From Acidobacteriota bacterium (lineage in GTDB: Bacteria > Acidobacteriota > Thermoanaerobaculia > Gp7-AA8), in contig QHVT01000015.1 in the NCBI GenBank assembly GCA_003223645.1, positions 1-64,000 on the forward strand: 64,000 nt of DNA. Direction: 5' to 3'. Position numbers and translations under genes: made by a program. This document shows, one piece after another, positions 43,700 to 51,710 of this stretch. Each line of letters begins with the position of its first letter. The stretch's first letter is position 1. Below the pieces are notes generated by a model. That model made no database searches, was not told where the DNA came from, and was given only the letters and a program-made list of their open reading frames with translations.

Positions 43700-44926
43700 A
43701 TGCAGCTGAGGGCAATCCGCAGCGTCGCCGTCATTGGAGCCGGCTATGTCGGCCTGCCGCTGTCGCTGCATCTCGCGAAAGCCGGACTGCAGGTCACGGC
43801 GGTGGACGTCGATCCGACCGTCGTCGCCGAGATCAACGAGCGACGCGCGAAGGTCGAAGAGAAGGAAGACTTCGAAAAGTACTTCCGCGATCCCGACGTG
43901 CAGCGCAATCTCCGCGCGTCGACGACGCCCGTGAAAGCCGATGCGTTCATCATCGCCGTCCCGACCCCGATTTATGAAGACAGCAAAGCGCCCGATCTGC
44001 GCGCCGTCACCGCGGCGACGGAGTCGATCGCGCCGCTCGTCGAGCGCGGCAATCTCGTGATCGTCGAGTCGACGATTCCGCCGCACACCACGGAGAAAAT
44101 CGTGGCGCCGATTCTGGAGAAATCAGGACTGAAGGCGGGAACGGATTTCCTCCTCGCGCATTGTCCCGAGCGAATTTTGCCCGGGAACATCATGGCCGAG
44201 GCGATTTATAACGCGCGGATCATCGGCGGGATCAATGAGGAGTCGACGCGCGCGGCGACGGCGCTCATGGGCACGTTCGTTAAAGGAAAACTCCTGGCTA
44301 CGAACGCACGTACCGCCGAATTCGTGAAGCTGATCGAGAACTCGTATCGCGACGTGAACGTCGCGTTTGCGAATCAGGTTGCGGTTCTTTGCGACGAGCT
44401 CGGCATCGACACCGGCGAAGCGATCGCGCTCGCCAACGAACATCCGCGCGTCGACATCCTCGACCCCGGCATCGGCGTCGGTGGTCACTGCATCCCGGTG
44501 GATCCGTGGTTCCTCGTGCACGCGTGTCCCGAAACGTCGTCGCTGATCCGCGCCGCGCGCGTTACCAACGACAGCATCCCCGCGCGCACGGCCGCGAAAA
44601 TCCTGCAAGCCGTCGCCGATGTCGAGCACCCGCGCGTCGTCTGCCTCGGCGCAACGTACAAGCCGAACGTGCGCGATCTCCGCGAGAGCCCCGCGCTGCA
44701 CGTGTTCGAGCTGCTGCGCGGAGAGGGACTCGACGTGTCGCTCTACGACCCGCTCGTCTCCGAATACGCGTGCGACTCCGTGCTGTCCGCGGCGCGCGGC
44801 GCGGATCTGCTGGCGATCCTCGTGCCGCACGATCTGATCGTGACGGAGATCCGCTATCGCCGCGGCGCAGTGCTCGACGCGATGCGGCGGCCAAGGATCA
44901 TGGCGTTTTCCCCAGGCGTGATTTGA
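43700..44926 (+). CDS. wecC: UDP-N-acetyl-D-mannosamine dehydrogenase
   Basis: Oxidises UDP-ManNAc to UDP-ManNAcA with two NAD. The 408 residues show the cofactor loop SVAVIGAGYVGLPLSLHL, the FIIAVPTP segment, FVKLIENSYRDVNVAFANQ, the catalytic Cys in GVGGHCIPVDPWFL, and GATYKPNVRDLRESPAL. Other UDP-sugar 6-dehydrogenases share these blocks, but GGHCIPVDPWF is the WecC form. With wecB at 15000 the pathway from UDP-GlcNAc is complete. ATG 43700 follows the previous stop by 16 bases. A longer upstream reading lies in the epimerase gene. Confidence 0.92.
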   Translation: MQLRAIRSVAVIGAGYVGLPLSLHLAKAGLQVTAVDVDPTVVAEINERRAKVEEKEDFEKYFRDPDVQRNLRASTTPVKADAFIIAVPTPIYEDSKAPDLRAVTAATESIAPLVERGNLVIVESTIPPHTTEKIVAPILEKSGLKAGTDFLLAHCPERILPGNIMAEAIYNARIIGGINEESTRAATALMGTFVKGKLLATNARTAEFVKLIENSYRDVNVAFANQVAVLCDELGIDTGEAIALANEHPRVDILDPGIGVGGHCIPVDPWFLVHACPETSSLIRAARVTNDSIPARTAAKILQAVADVEHPRVVCLGATYKPNVRDLRESPALHVFELLRGEGLDVSLYDPLVSEYACDSVLSAARGADLLAILVPHDLIVTEIRYRRGAVLDAMRRPRIMAFSPGVI

Positions 44927-44930
44927 CTCG

Positions 44931-45035
44931 GTGTCATTCCGAGCCGCGCAGACGGCGAGGAATCCCCGGCAAAAAGACGCTGCTCGCTCCGTAGGCGGGG
45001 GGATCCTTCGCCGTCTTCGCGGCTCAGGATGACAC
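44931..45035. repeat. Palindrome family B between convergent genes
   Basis: GTGTCATTCCGAGCCGCGCA pairs with TTCGCGGCTCAGGATGACAC. It occupies nearly all of the gap between wecC and the large glycosyltransferase gene, and it ends on the stop codon of the latter. It could serve as a shared terminator. Confidence 0.93.
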
Positions 45036-47695
45036 TATCGCGCGCGCGGATCTTCTAGTCGGTCGATCCGCTCTTCGATGTTCTGCAGCCGTTCGGTGAC
45101 GCCGTCGGCGAGGCCGCGCATCTCCAGGCGCAGACTCTCGCGCGAGCTGCGGATCGACTCGAGCATGGCACGATCGACTTCGCGCTCGTGGACCCAGTAG
45201 TTGCGGATGAGGCGCAGCATGATGCGGCGCCAGAGGTTAGCGACCATCGGGAAGCGCGATGGGCGGTTGGGATCGGGACGCGCGATCAGCGTCTCCGCAC
45301 GTTCCTCCGCCGGGATCGCGCCGACGCTGGCGATCTTGAGCGAGCGCGCGCTGCGGCGCGGGCGGCGGATGGCGGTGCGGCTGCTGTCCTCAAGGAGTTT
45401 CTGCAGCTGCGGCGCGCGCGCGGCCGGACTGTGATGCTCGGCGATGTCGCGCTTCGCCTGCTCGCCGATCGCTTTCGCTTCCTCGGGATGTTCGAACACG
45501 CGCCGCAGAAGCGACGCGGCCGCATCGACGTCCGGCTCCGCCCAACATGCGGTCGCCGGATACACCGGCGTTCCCTTCGGCACCGGCACGGTGCGCGCGG
45601 GAACGAGGTAGCTGTTCTCGGGAGTCGTGAACTCCATCGTCGACGACGCAGCGGTCGTGATGACCGGCTTGCCGATGGACATCGCTTCGGCGACCGTCAA
45701 TCCGAATCCTTCGGCGCGATGGAGCGAGATGTACACATCGCACGTGTTCATCAGCGCGAGCAACTCTTCGGCTGAGCGATAGCCGTCGATGATCGTGATG
45801 TCACGGCGATCGGTCACGGCGATGCGCAACTGTTCGAGCTCCGCGACGTGCCGATGACCGTTCACGCTCTTGATGCAGAGCTGCGCCTCCCCTTCGCGCG
45901 GAAACGCGCGACGGAATGCCTCCACGATCGCCAGCGGATTCTTGCGCTCGAACACGCTCTCGAAGTCGAAGCAGAACAGTGCGAGAAATCCGTCGCGCAA
46001 TCCGAGCTCTTTGCGCGTGCGCGGAAAAACTTCGGGGACGACGACCGGCAGCGGAAACGAGCGCACCGGCACGTGCAAGCGCTTGCGCACTCCATCCGCG
46101 GTGTACGCGCTGATGCCCCACACTTCGTCGAGGTACTCGGCGTTGCGCGCCATCCACGCGGGAATGTCGTCAACCTCCCACGCCCACACGCCGATGTTGT
46201 AGCGGTTCTCGAGAATCCCCTCCCCCATCTTCTCGATGAACACCGGCACCTGGTCGGCATTCACGCAGATGAGATTGGTGTCGTAGATCGCGCGATCTTT
46301 TGCCTCTGATGAAAAACGATGCTGCTGCCGGTTGATCGTCTCCTTGAACGGGATCACGGCGTACGGAATGTTCGCCGCCTTCAGCGCGGCGACGATCGAG
46401 CGTCCGACCTGTCCGGTCCCGCTCTCCGCGAACACGTAGCCGTACAGATTCACGCCGCGCTCGATCGGCAACGTCGCCGTCGCCGTGCGCGACGCGGGGA
46501 AAAGCTCCGCCGGCATTTCCCTGGTGATGTCGCCACCGTCGACGACCCACGACACGAAGCGATCGGCATCGCGTCCGGAGATGTCCGGAAACGCGGCGCG
46601 AAGGTCGGGCCGCTGCCGGTGGAACTCCTCGAGATATCGCGACACGGACGTGTCGGACGAAAACGGCTCGCGCAAAAACTCGACGAACTCCTCCGCGCCC
46701 TCTTTCGTGAACGGATCGGGCAGCGTCGGCGTCTGTCCCTCCGCTTCCTGTCGCAACAACTCGCGGCGGTAGACGCGACGAATCGCTTTGCCGAGCGGCA
46801 TTCCGTTCGCCGCGGTGTTGTAGCGATACGGAACGCGCGTGTACTTCGTGTGCTCCTGGCGGCGAAGCTGTTTCGCATACTCGCGACACAAAGCCGCGAG
46901 CGCGGGATGATCGCTGAGACGGATGCGCGGCGTGTCGCCCTGATACTTTGAGAGCAGATGCGGCTTGTCGGCGTTGAATCCGCTGAAATGAAAAAAGCGC
47001 AGCGGCACGCCGGCGACGACATACGGACCGCTGCCGTTCTGCACGTTGCGATTCGGCAGGTTCCAGTACGCGACGTTGCAGCCGGGATCGCGCAGGACAT
47101 AGTGCGGAAAATAGCTCGGCACGAGATCGATCCACTTCTGATCGAGGAAATACCCTTCATCGACCGCGTGCACGCAATCGCGGCGCAGCCGCTCGGCCCA
47201 CCAGTCGAGAAACGGCGCGCCGCTTTTTCCGACGCCGAGGAAGCCGAGGTTGTACGTGCCGGAGATCAGGAGATCGCGCTCCGAGGGCATCAGACCGTCA
47301 CGCGGCAGCGGCTCGGTCGTGTGCGGATTGAGGACGATGCCGTGCTCGGTCGCGAGCTCGCCGATGTCGGACAGCGGAGCGAACACCTGGATGTCGGGAT
47401 CGAGATAGAGCACCGGCTCGTCGTGGCGCTCGAAGAGGTATTGGAACCCCCATGGCTTGAGCGCGGTCGAGAGCTCGACCACGTCGTAGATCGTGGCCAT
47501 GCGATGAAACTCTTCGACGCCGCCGAGGGGGAGGGCGGTCGGGAGGATGACGTCGGCGAAATCGAGCTTCGACGACTCGTCGCCGTCGACTAAAACGACC
47601 GCGAGGCGGAGGCCGTCATTCGTACGTGCAAGCGACTCCGCGAGCACGCCCGCAAAGCCCAGATAACTCTGTGTGCAGATTGTATAAACACGCAT
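45035..47695 (-). CDS. Two-domain glycosyltransferase (GT8-like plus GT4-like) with coiled-coil tail
   Basis: An 886-residue protein. Residues 1-310 resemble a GT-A enzyme acting in the manner of GT8 (YTICTQSYLGFAGVLAESL, VLYLDPDIQVFAPL with DxD, and GTYNLGFLGVGKSG). Residues 410-760 are GT-B (NLYGYVFAESGTGQVGRS, IGVWAWEVDDIPAWM, SLHRAEGFGLTVAEAMSIGK). The last 100 residues are basic and then form a coiled coil (VDRAMLESIRSSRESLRLEM). The gene is likely to add two sugars of one repeat. It follows the minus-strand glycosyltransferase at 47750 after about 55 bases. Confidence 0.87.
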   Translation of the reverse strand: MRVYTICTQSYLGFAGVLAESLARTNDGLRLAVVLVDGDESSKLDFADVILPTALPLGGVEEFHRMATIYDVVELSTALKPWGFQYLFERHDEPVLYLDPDIQVFAPLSDIGELATEHGIVLNPHTTEPLPRDGLMPSERDLLISGTYNLGFLGVGKSGAPFLDWWAERLRRDCVHAVDEGYFLDQKWIDLVPSYFPHYVLRDPGCNVAYWNLPNRNVQNGSGPYVVAGVPLRFFHFSGFNADKPHLLSKYQGDTPRIRLSDHPALAALCREYAKQLRRQEHTKYTRVPYRYNTAANGMPLGKAIRRVYRRELLRQEAEGQTPTLPDPFTKEGAEEFVEFLREPFSSDTSVSRYLEEFHRQRPDLRAAFPDISGRDADRFVSWVVDGGDITREMPAELFPASRTATATLPIERGVNLYGYVFAESGTGQVGRSIVAALKAANIPYAVIPFKETINRQQHRFSSEAKDRAIYDTNLICVNADQVPVFIEKMGEGILENRYNIGVWAWEVDDIPAWMARNAEYLDEVWGISAYTADGVRKRLHVPVRSFPLPVVVPEVFPRTRKELGLRDGFLALFCFDFESVFERKNPLAIVEAFRRAFPREGEAQLCIKSVNGHRHVAELEQLRIAVTDRRDITIIDGYRSAEELLALMNTCDVYISLHRAEGFGLTVAEAMSIGKPVITTAASSTMEFTTPENSYLVPARTVPVPKGTPVYPATACWAEPDVDAAASLLRRVFEHPEEAKAIGEQAKRDIAEHHSPAARAPQLQKLLEDSSRTAIRRPRRSARSLKIASVGAIPAEERAETLIARPDPNRPSRFPMVANLWRRIMLRLIRNYWVHEREVDRAMLESIRSSRESLRLEMRGLADGVTERLQNIEERIDRLEDPRAR

Positions 47696-47749
47696 GAGAG
47701 AGGACCTTCATCATATCCGCCGAGGCAGTTTTTTGCACTCGACGTAACC

Positions 47750-49999
47750 TCATTCGTGCGCATCTTCGCCCCACTTCTCGCGATAGCGCTGCCGGTTCTC
47801 GTCGAAGAGCCGCGCGTACTCGGCGTCGCCGAGGAGGCGGAACGAGGCCTTCTGCCAGTGATGCACGAACGCGTCGCGCGCGCAGACGATCTCGTAGCCG
47901 AGATCGCGGACGCGGCGCGCGTAGTCGTCGTCCTCGAACATGCCGACGACGAAGCGCTCGTCGAGCGGTCCGACTCTCTCGAACGTTTTGCGACGCATCA
48001 CGACGCAGAACATGCCGAGCATGCGAATCGGAAACGTCTCGCCGTCATGCGTGCGCGTGTACGTCGCCGCCCACCGCGGCATGTCGCGGACGTCGGAGTA
48101 GCCGACGTCGATCTTCGCCTCGTTGCCGACCGCGTTGCTGACCGGACCGACGAGACCGATCGACGGACGCGCGACGAGATGGCGGATCAGCGCGGCGAGC
48201 CAGCCGCGCGGAACGACGGTGTCGTTGTTGAGGAGGACGAGGCAGTCGCCGCTGACATGTGCGAGTCCGAGGTTGTTCGCCGGCGCGAAGCCGGAGTTGC
48301 GATCGTTGTAGATCACGCGCAGGTTCGCGTACTTCTCTTCGAGCTCGCGCAGCAGTTCGACGGTTCCGTCAGTCGACGCATTGTCGACGACGATCACTTC
48401 GAAGTTCGGCCACTCCGTCCGCGCGAACAGCGTCTCGAGGCAGAGCAGATTGATGTCGCGGTTGTTGTACGTGACGATGACGATCGACGCGCGCGTAAAC
48501 GCGGACGCGGTCGCGCGTTCGATCTCCGCGACGCGGTGGTCCCAGGTTTGTTCGCGGGCGAAGGCGCGGCGTTGTGAGATGGCGGATGGCGGATGGCCGA
48601 TGGCGGATGCATCAGCGTCTTTGCCATCTGCCATCTGCCATCTGCCATCTGCGTCTTTGCCATCTGCCATCTGCCATCTGCCATCCGTTTCTTTCAGGGC
48701 GGATTCGATCTCGCGCTCGAACTCATTCGCGTCCGACGCGAGTTGCACGAGCGGCGCGAGTGCGGCGACTTCCGGAATCGGCACGGACACCACCGGCTTC
48801 CCGCCCGCCAGCATCTCGTACACCTTCACCGGATTCGTCGCCTCGGTCAGTCTCGTCCGCTTGAACGGAATGATCGCGACGTCGAATCGCGCGAGCCAGT
48901 GCGGGATCGCCTCGTACGGCTGCTCGCCGGGCAGCGAGACGTTGGTCAGTTTCGCGAGCCGCTCGACGTCGGCGCGATACGTCGAGCCGACGAGCACGAA
49001 GTCCCAATCGGGTCGTCGCTGCGCGAGCTCGGCGACGAGGCCGGAATCGAACCAGTCGGCGATCGCGCCGTAGTAGCCGATCAGCGGGCGCCGGGTTGGA
49101 GTGGTGCGCGCCTCGGGCGCGCCTTTCGTTCCCCCGCCCGAAAGCGCGCCGGAGGCGCGCACCACTCCGCCAGCGTCGGCATCAATCGCAAAATGTTCGT
49201 AGTCGGCGGCGTTGCGAACGAGAATCACGTTCTTCGCGTGCGCGCGCGCCTTCTTTTCGAGCTGCGCGGACGATGCGACGACGAGATCCGCGTTCGCGAG
49301 CAGCTCGCGCTCCTGCACGACCAGCGAGTCGATCGCGCCGGTGAAGCCGGAGTGATCGTCCATGCAGTCGTACACGACCGGCCATCCGAACGTTTCGTGA
49401 ACGCGGCGCGCGAGCGGCCACCACGATGGGAGTTGCACGAACGTCGCGGTCGCGCCGAGGGAGAGATCGCGGCGGAGAGCGTCGAGCGAGTGGAAGATGC
49501 GCTCGCACGCGCGCTCGTCGAGCGGCTCGTTGTACAAGTCGACGGCCGGTCCGCGCAGCGAGACTTCGTACACGTTCGGCGCTTTCTTCGTGATCTTCCA
49601 CGGCGCGCCGAACGGGCGGAACTGATGGCGGATGTAGAAGACGCGATGTCCGGCTGCGCCGAAGCGCGTCATCAGTTGTTGCGGGCGTTGAAAACGAAAG
49701 TCCCAGTCGATGATCGGCAGGCAGACGATGTCGTGCTTGTTTTCGACTTCCGGCGCGAACGGCTCTTTGCCGGCGACCGCGCGGCGCGACGACGACGCGT
49801 TGCGCGTCGCGAGAAACGGATCGATCAGTCGCTTCTTCGCGGTCCGCAGCCATTGAATGCGTCGAATACCGGGCATGCGTCCGATGCGCGTGAGGAGCGC
49901 ACGCAGAAAACGCGGCCCCTGCCCCACTCCGAACTTCGCCGAAAGCTCGCGGCTGATTTGATCGGCGCCGCTGCCGGCGCGCTGCTGCTCGTCATCCAT
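47750..49999 (-). CDS. Two-domain glycosyltransferase (GT1/GT4 plus GT2) carrying two in-frame repeats
   Basis: A 749-residue fusion. Residues 85-430 are GT-B type (IVCLPIIDWDFRFQRPQQLM, VYDCMDDHSGFTGA, IPFKRTRLTEATNPVKVYEM). Residues 500-740 are GT2 (IVIVTYNNRDINLLCLETL, VVDNASTDGTVELL, LLNNDTVVPRGWLA, FEDDDYARRVRDL). Residues 278-301 come from palindrome family A. Residues 439-474 come from a tandem hairpin and include the direct repeat DGRWQMADGKDA. Both inserts lie at domain or lobe borders. It overlaps the upstream membrane gene by 8 bases. Confidence 0.87.
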   Translation of the reverse strand: MDDEQQRAGSGADQISRELSAKFGVGQGPRFLRALLTRIGRMPGIRRIQWLRTAKKRLIDPFLATRNASSSRRAVAGKEPFAPEVENKHDIVCLPIIDWDFRFQRPQQLMTRFGAAGHRVFYIRHQFRPFGAPWKITKKAPNVYEVSLRGPAVDLYNEPLDERACERIFHSLDALRRDLSLGATATFVQLPSWWPLARRVHETFGWPVVYDCMDDHSGFTGAIDSLVVQERELLANADLVVASSAQLEKKARAHAKNVILVRNAADYEHFAIDADAGGVVRASGALSGGGTKGAPEARTTPTRRPLIGYYGAIADWFDSGLVAELAQRRPDWDFVLVGSTYRADVERLAKLTNVSLPGEQPYEAIPHWLARFDVAIIPFKRTRLTEATNPVKVYEMLAGGKPVVSVPIPEVAALAPLVQLASDANEFEREIESALKETDGRWQMADGKDADGRWQMADGKDADASAIGHPPSAISQRRAFAREQTWDHRVAEIERATASAFTRASIVIVTYNNRDINLLCLETLFARTEWPNFEVIVVDNASTDGTVELLRELEEKYANLRVIYNDRNSGFAPANNLGLAHVSGDCLVLLNNDTVVPRGWLAALIRHLVARPSIGLVGPVSNAVGNEAKIDVGYSDVRDMPRWAATYTRTHDGETFPIRMLGMFCVVMRRKTFERVGPLDERFVVGMFEDDDYARRVRDLGYEIVCARDAFVHHWQKASFRLLGDAEYARLFDENRQRYREKWGEDAHE
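48578..48684. repeat. GATGGC tandem hairpin, in frame, with 36-bp direct repeat
   Basis: Read on the minus strand, a 36-base unit occurs twice, starting GATGGCAGATGGCAGATGGC and encoding DGRWQMADGKDA. It is followed by inverted units GCCATCGGCCATCCGCCATC. The overall plan, tandem unit then reverse-complement units, matches the arrays at 3657 and 8541. Confidence 0.9.
49098..49168. repeat. Palindrome family A, copy 2, in frame
   Basis: Arms 49098-49123 and 49143-49168 differ at two positions. The loop is 19 bases and itself contains TTTCG/CGAAA. On the minus strand it reads GVVRASGALSGGGTKGAPEA, in the phase used by the other two copies. It interrupts the GT-B domain of the host gene. Confidence 0.93.
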
Positions 50000-51674
50000 G
50001 AATGCTCTTGGGCGCGAGCATGCCGAGGACCCGGCCGCTGCTCGAGATCAACATCGCCTGCACCTTGTGATCGCCCGGCTTCAGATCGGGGACGCTCGCG
50101 GTGATCGTCCATCCCACCGGCGGCAGCTCCCGCTTGAAAAATTGATTGACGTCGGGCCGCGTGAAGAACGCCGAGGTCTGTCCGACGAACGTTCCGTCGA
50201 CGAACAACGCGATCGTGCGCGGCGTCGTGTTGCTGCCGACGAGCGCCCAGCCTTGCGCAGTCACGGATGTTTGTTTGATCGCCGCGAGGTCGATCGTGCC
50301 GGTAAACGCGGCCGCGTCATCGGACGTGCTCGTGGAGAACGTGTCCGGGACGTTGGAGAACGGACCGAGGCGCCATCGCTCGAGCGTCACCGCGTTCTGG
50401 CGAACGAACAGACCGTCGGCGGCGAAGAGATTCGCCAGACACGGAACGGGCGCCGTGCGATAGCTGCGCAGACACGGCAGTGTCGCCATGTTTTGCTGCC
50501 GCGTGGCCTCGGCGATTCCCCAGCCGACGCGAATCGCTCTCACGTGCTGCACGACCGCGGCGATGACGACGATCGCGGCGCAGGCCGCGGCGAGTTTGAA
50601 TACCGTCGTCCGCCGGGGAATCCGCCGCAGCAGATCGACGCCGAGGATGAGGATCGCGATCGGAATGAAGATCGTGATGGTCAAGTAGCGCGACGCCGTC
50701 GCGAATTCTTTCCAGGCGAGCGAGCGTCCGCCTGCGATCGCGCCGGCGGAGAGCAGCGAGAAAAGCGCGAGCGCGAGCCAGGGATAGGGATCGAGTGTCG
50801 TCTCCGACGCGGCCGCGCGTCTTCTCCACGCGATCACGAGCAGCAGCAGGAGCAGTAGCAGGAAGACACCCGCGACGACACCGGCGACTGCGTTTCCGCC
50901 GCCGAAGTTGTCGCCCGCGACGGACGTGAACAACGCGAGGACGTCCGCCGGCGCGCGTTCGATCGCGCCGACATAGTTCGGCGTTTGATCGCCCGCGCGG
51001 CGATGGAAGCCGTGGTAGCCGGCGATGTAGAGAATCACCGCGACGATCATCAGCATCAGCCACGGCAGCGCCTTGCGAAACGATCGCCTGCGCCACGCGA
51101 CGAAGAGCGTGATCACCGGCCAGATCAGCAGTCCGTTGGCGAACGAAAACGTCGCGCCGAATGCCGTCAGCGCGGCCGCGGCCTGATCGCGAAATCGAAG
51201 CGGCTCGTTCGCGAGCAGCAGGATCGTCAGCAGCGCGAAGAAATTCATCAGCGGGATCTGAAACTGCCAGCCGACGAGAAGGTTGTGATACTGCGCGATC
51301 GAGAGGAACAGCCATCCGATCGGGACGATCAGCCACTCCGGCGCATTCGTTTTCTTCAGCAGTTGCCAGACGACGAACGCGCCCGCCATCATCAGGAAGG
51401 CCGAGAGATACATCTCGTCCTTGACGTTGTATTTCGTGAACGGAGCGAGCACGAGAATGATCGCCTTCGGAATCGGTATGCGATGCTCGCCGTAGTGTTC
51501 GAAGAGCGCCGCTTGCCAGTGATTGCCGGAGTAAAACGCGTCGACGGTGCTCATGAAGTGCCATTCGTCGTGCACCGGCACGTTCACGCCGAATCGCTTC
51601 ACGAAATAGACGGCGAAGATGCCGGGCAGGAGAATCCCGAGCAGGAGCCACACGAGCGACCGCCGCGAATGCAT
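49992..51674 (-). CDS. Polytopic membrane protein with C-terminal beta domain
   Basis: A 560-residue protein. The first 400 residues contain ten or so membrane segments (SLVWLLLGILLPGIFAVYFV, GVVAGVFLLLLLLLLVIAW) and an early acidic loop VPVHDEWHFMSTVDAFYSGN, as in GT-C glycosyltransferases. The C-terminal 120 residues resemble a sugar-binding or CBM-like sandwich (VTAQGWALVGSNTTPRTIAL, PPVGWTITASVPDLKPGDH). It is the first gene of a three-gene minus-strand group with the two fusion glycosyltransferases. Function is inferred from topology and context. Confidence 0.68.
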   Translation of the reverse strand: MHSRRSLVWLLLGILLPGIFAVYFVKRFGVNVPVHDEWHFMSTVDAFYSGNHWQAALFEHYGEHRIPIPKAIILVLAPFTKYNVKDEMYLSAFLMMAGAFVVWQLLKKTNAPEWLIVPIGWLFLSIAQYHNLLVGWQFQIPLMNFFALLTILLLANEPLRFRDQAAAALTAFGATFSFANGLLIWPVITLFVAWRRRSFRKALPWLMLMIVAVILYIAGYHGFHRRAGDQTPNYVGAIERAPADVLALFTSVAGDNFGGGNAVAGVVAGVFLLLLLLLLVIAWRRRAAASETTLDPYPWLALALFSLLSAGAIAGGRSLAWKEFATASRYLTITIFIPIAILILGVDLLRRIPRRTTVFKLAAACAAIVVIAAVVQHVRAIRVGWGIAEATRQQNMATLPCLRSYRTAPVPCLANLFAADGLFVRQNAVTLERWRLGPFSNVPDTFSTSTSDDAAAFTGTIDLAAIKQTSVTAQGWALVGSNTTPRTIALFVDGTFVGQTSAFFTRPDVNQFFKRELPPVGWTITASVPDLKPGDHKVQAMLISSSGRVLGMLAPKSIHG

Positions 51675-51710
51675 ACGCCCGGTTCATAGCACACCCGGCA
51701 ACTCTTCTGC

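Noticed and set aside
48593-50104. Plus-strand frame of 500 codons opposite the fusion glycosyltransferase
   Set aside because: Low-complexity basic product without motifs. The minus strand has clear glycosyltransferase motifs throughout.
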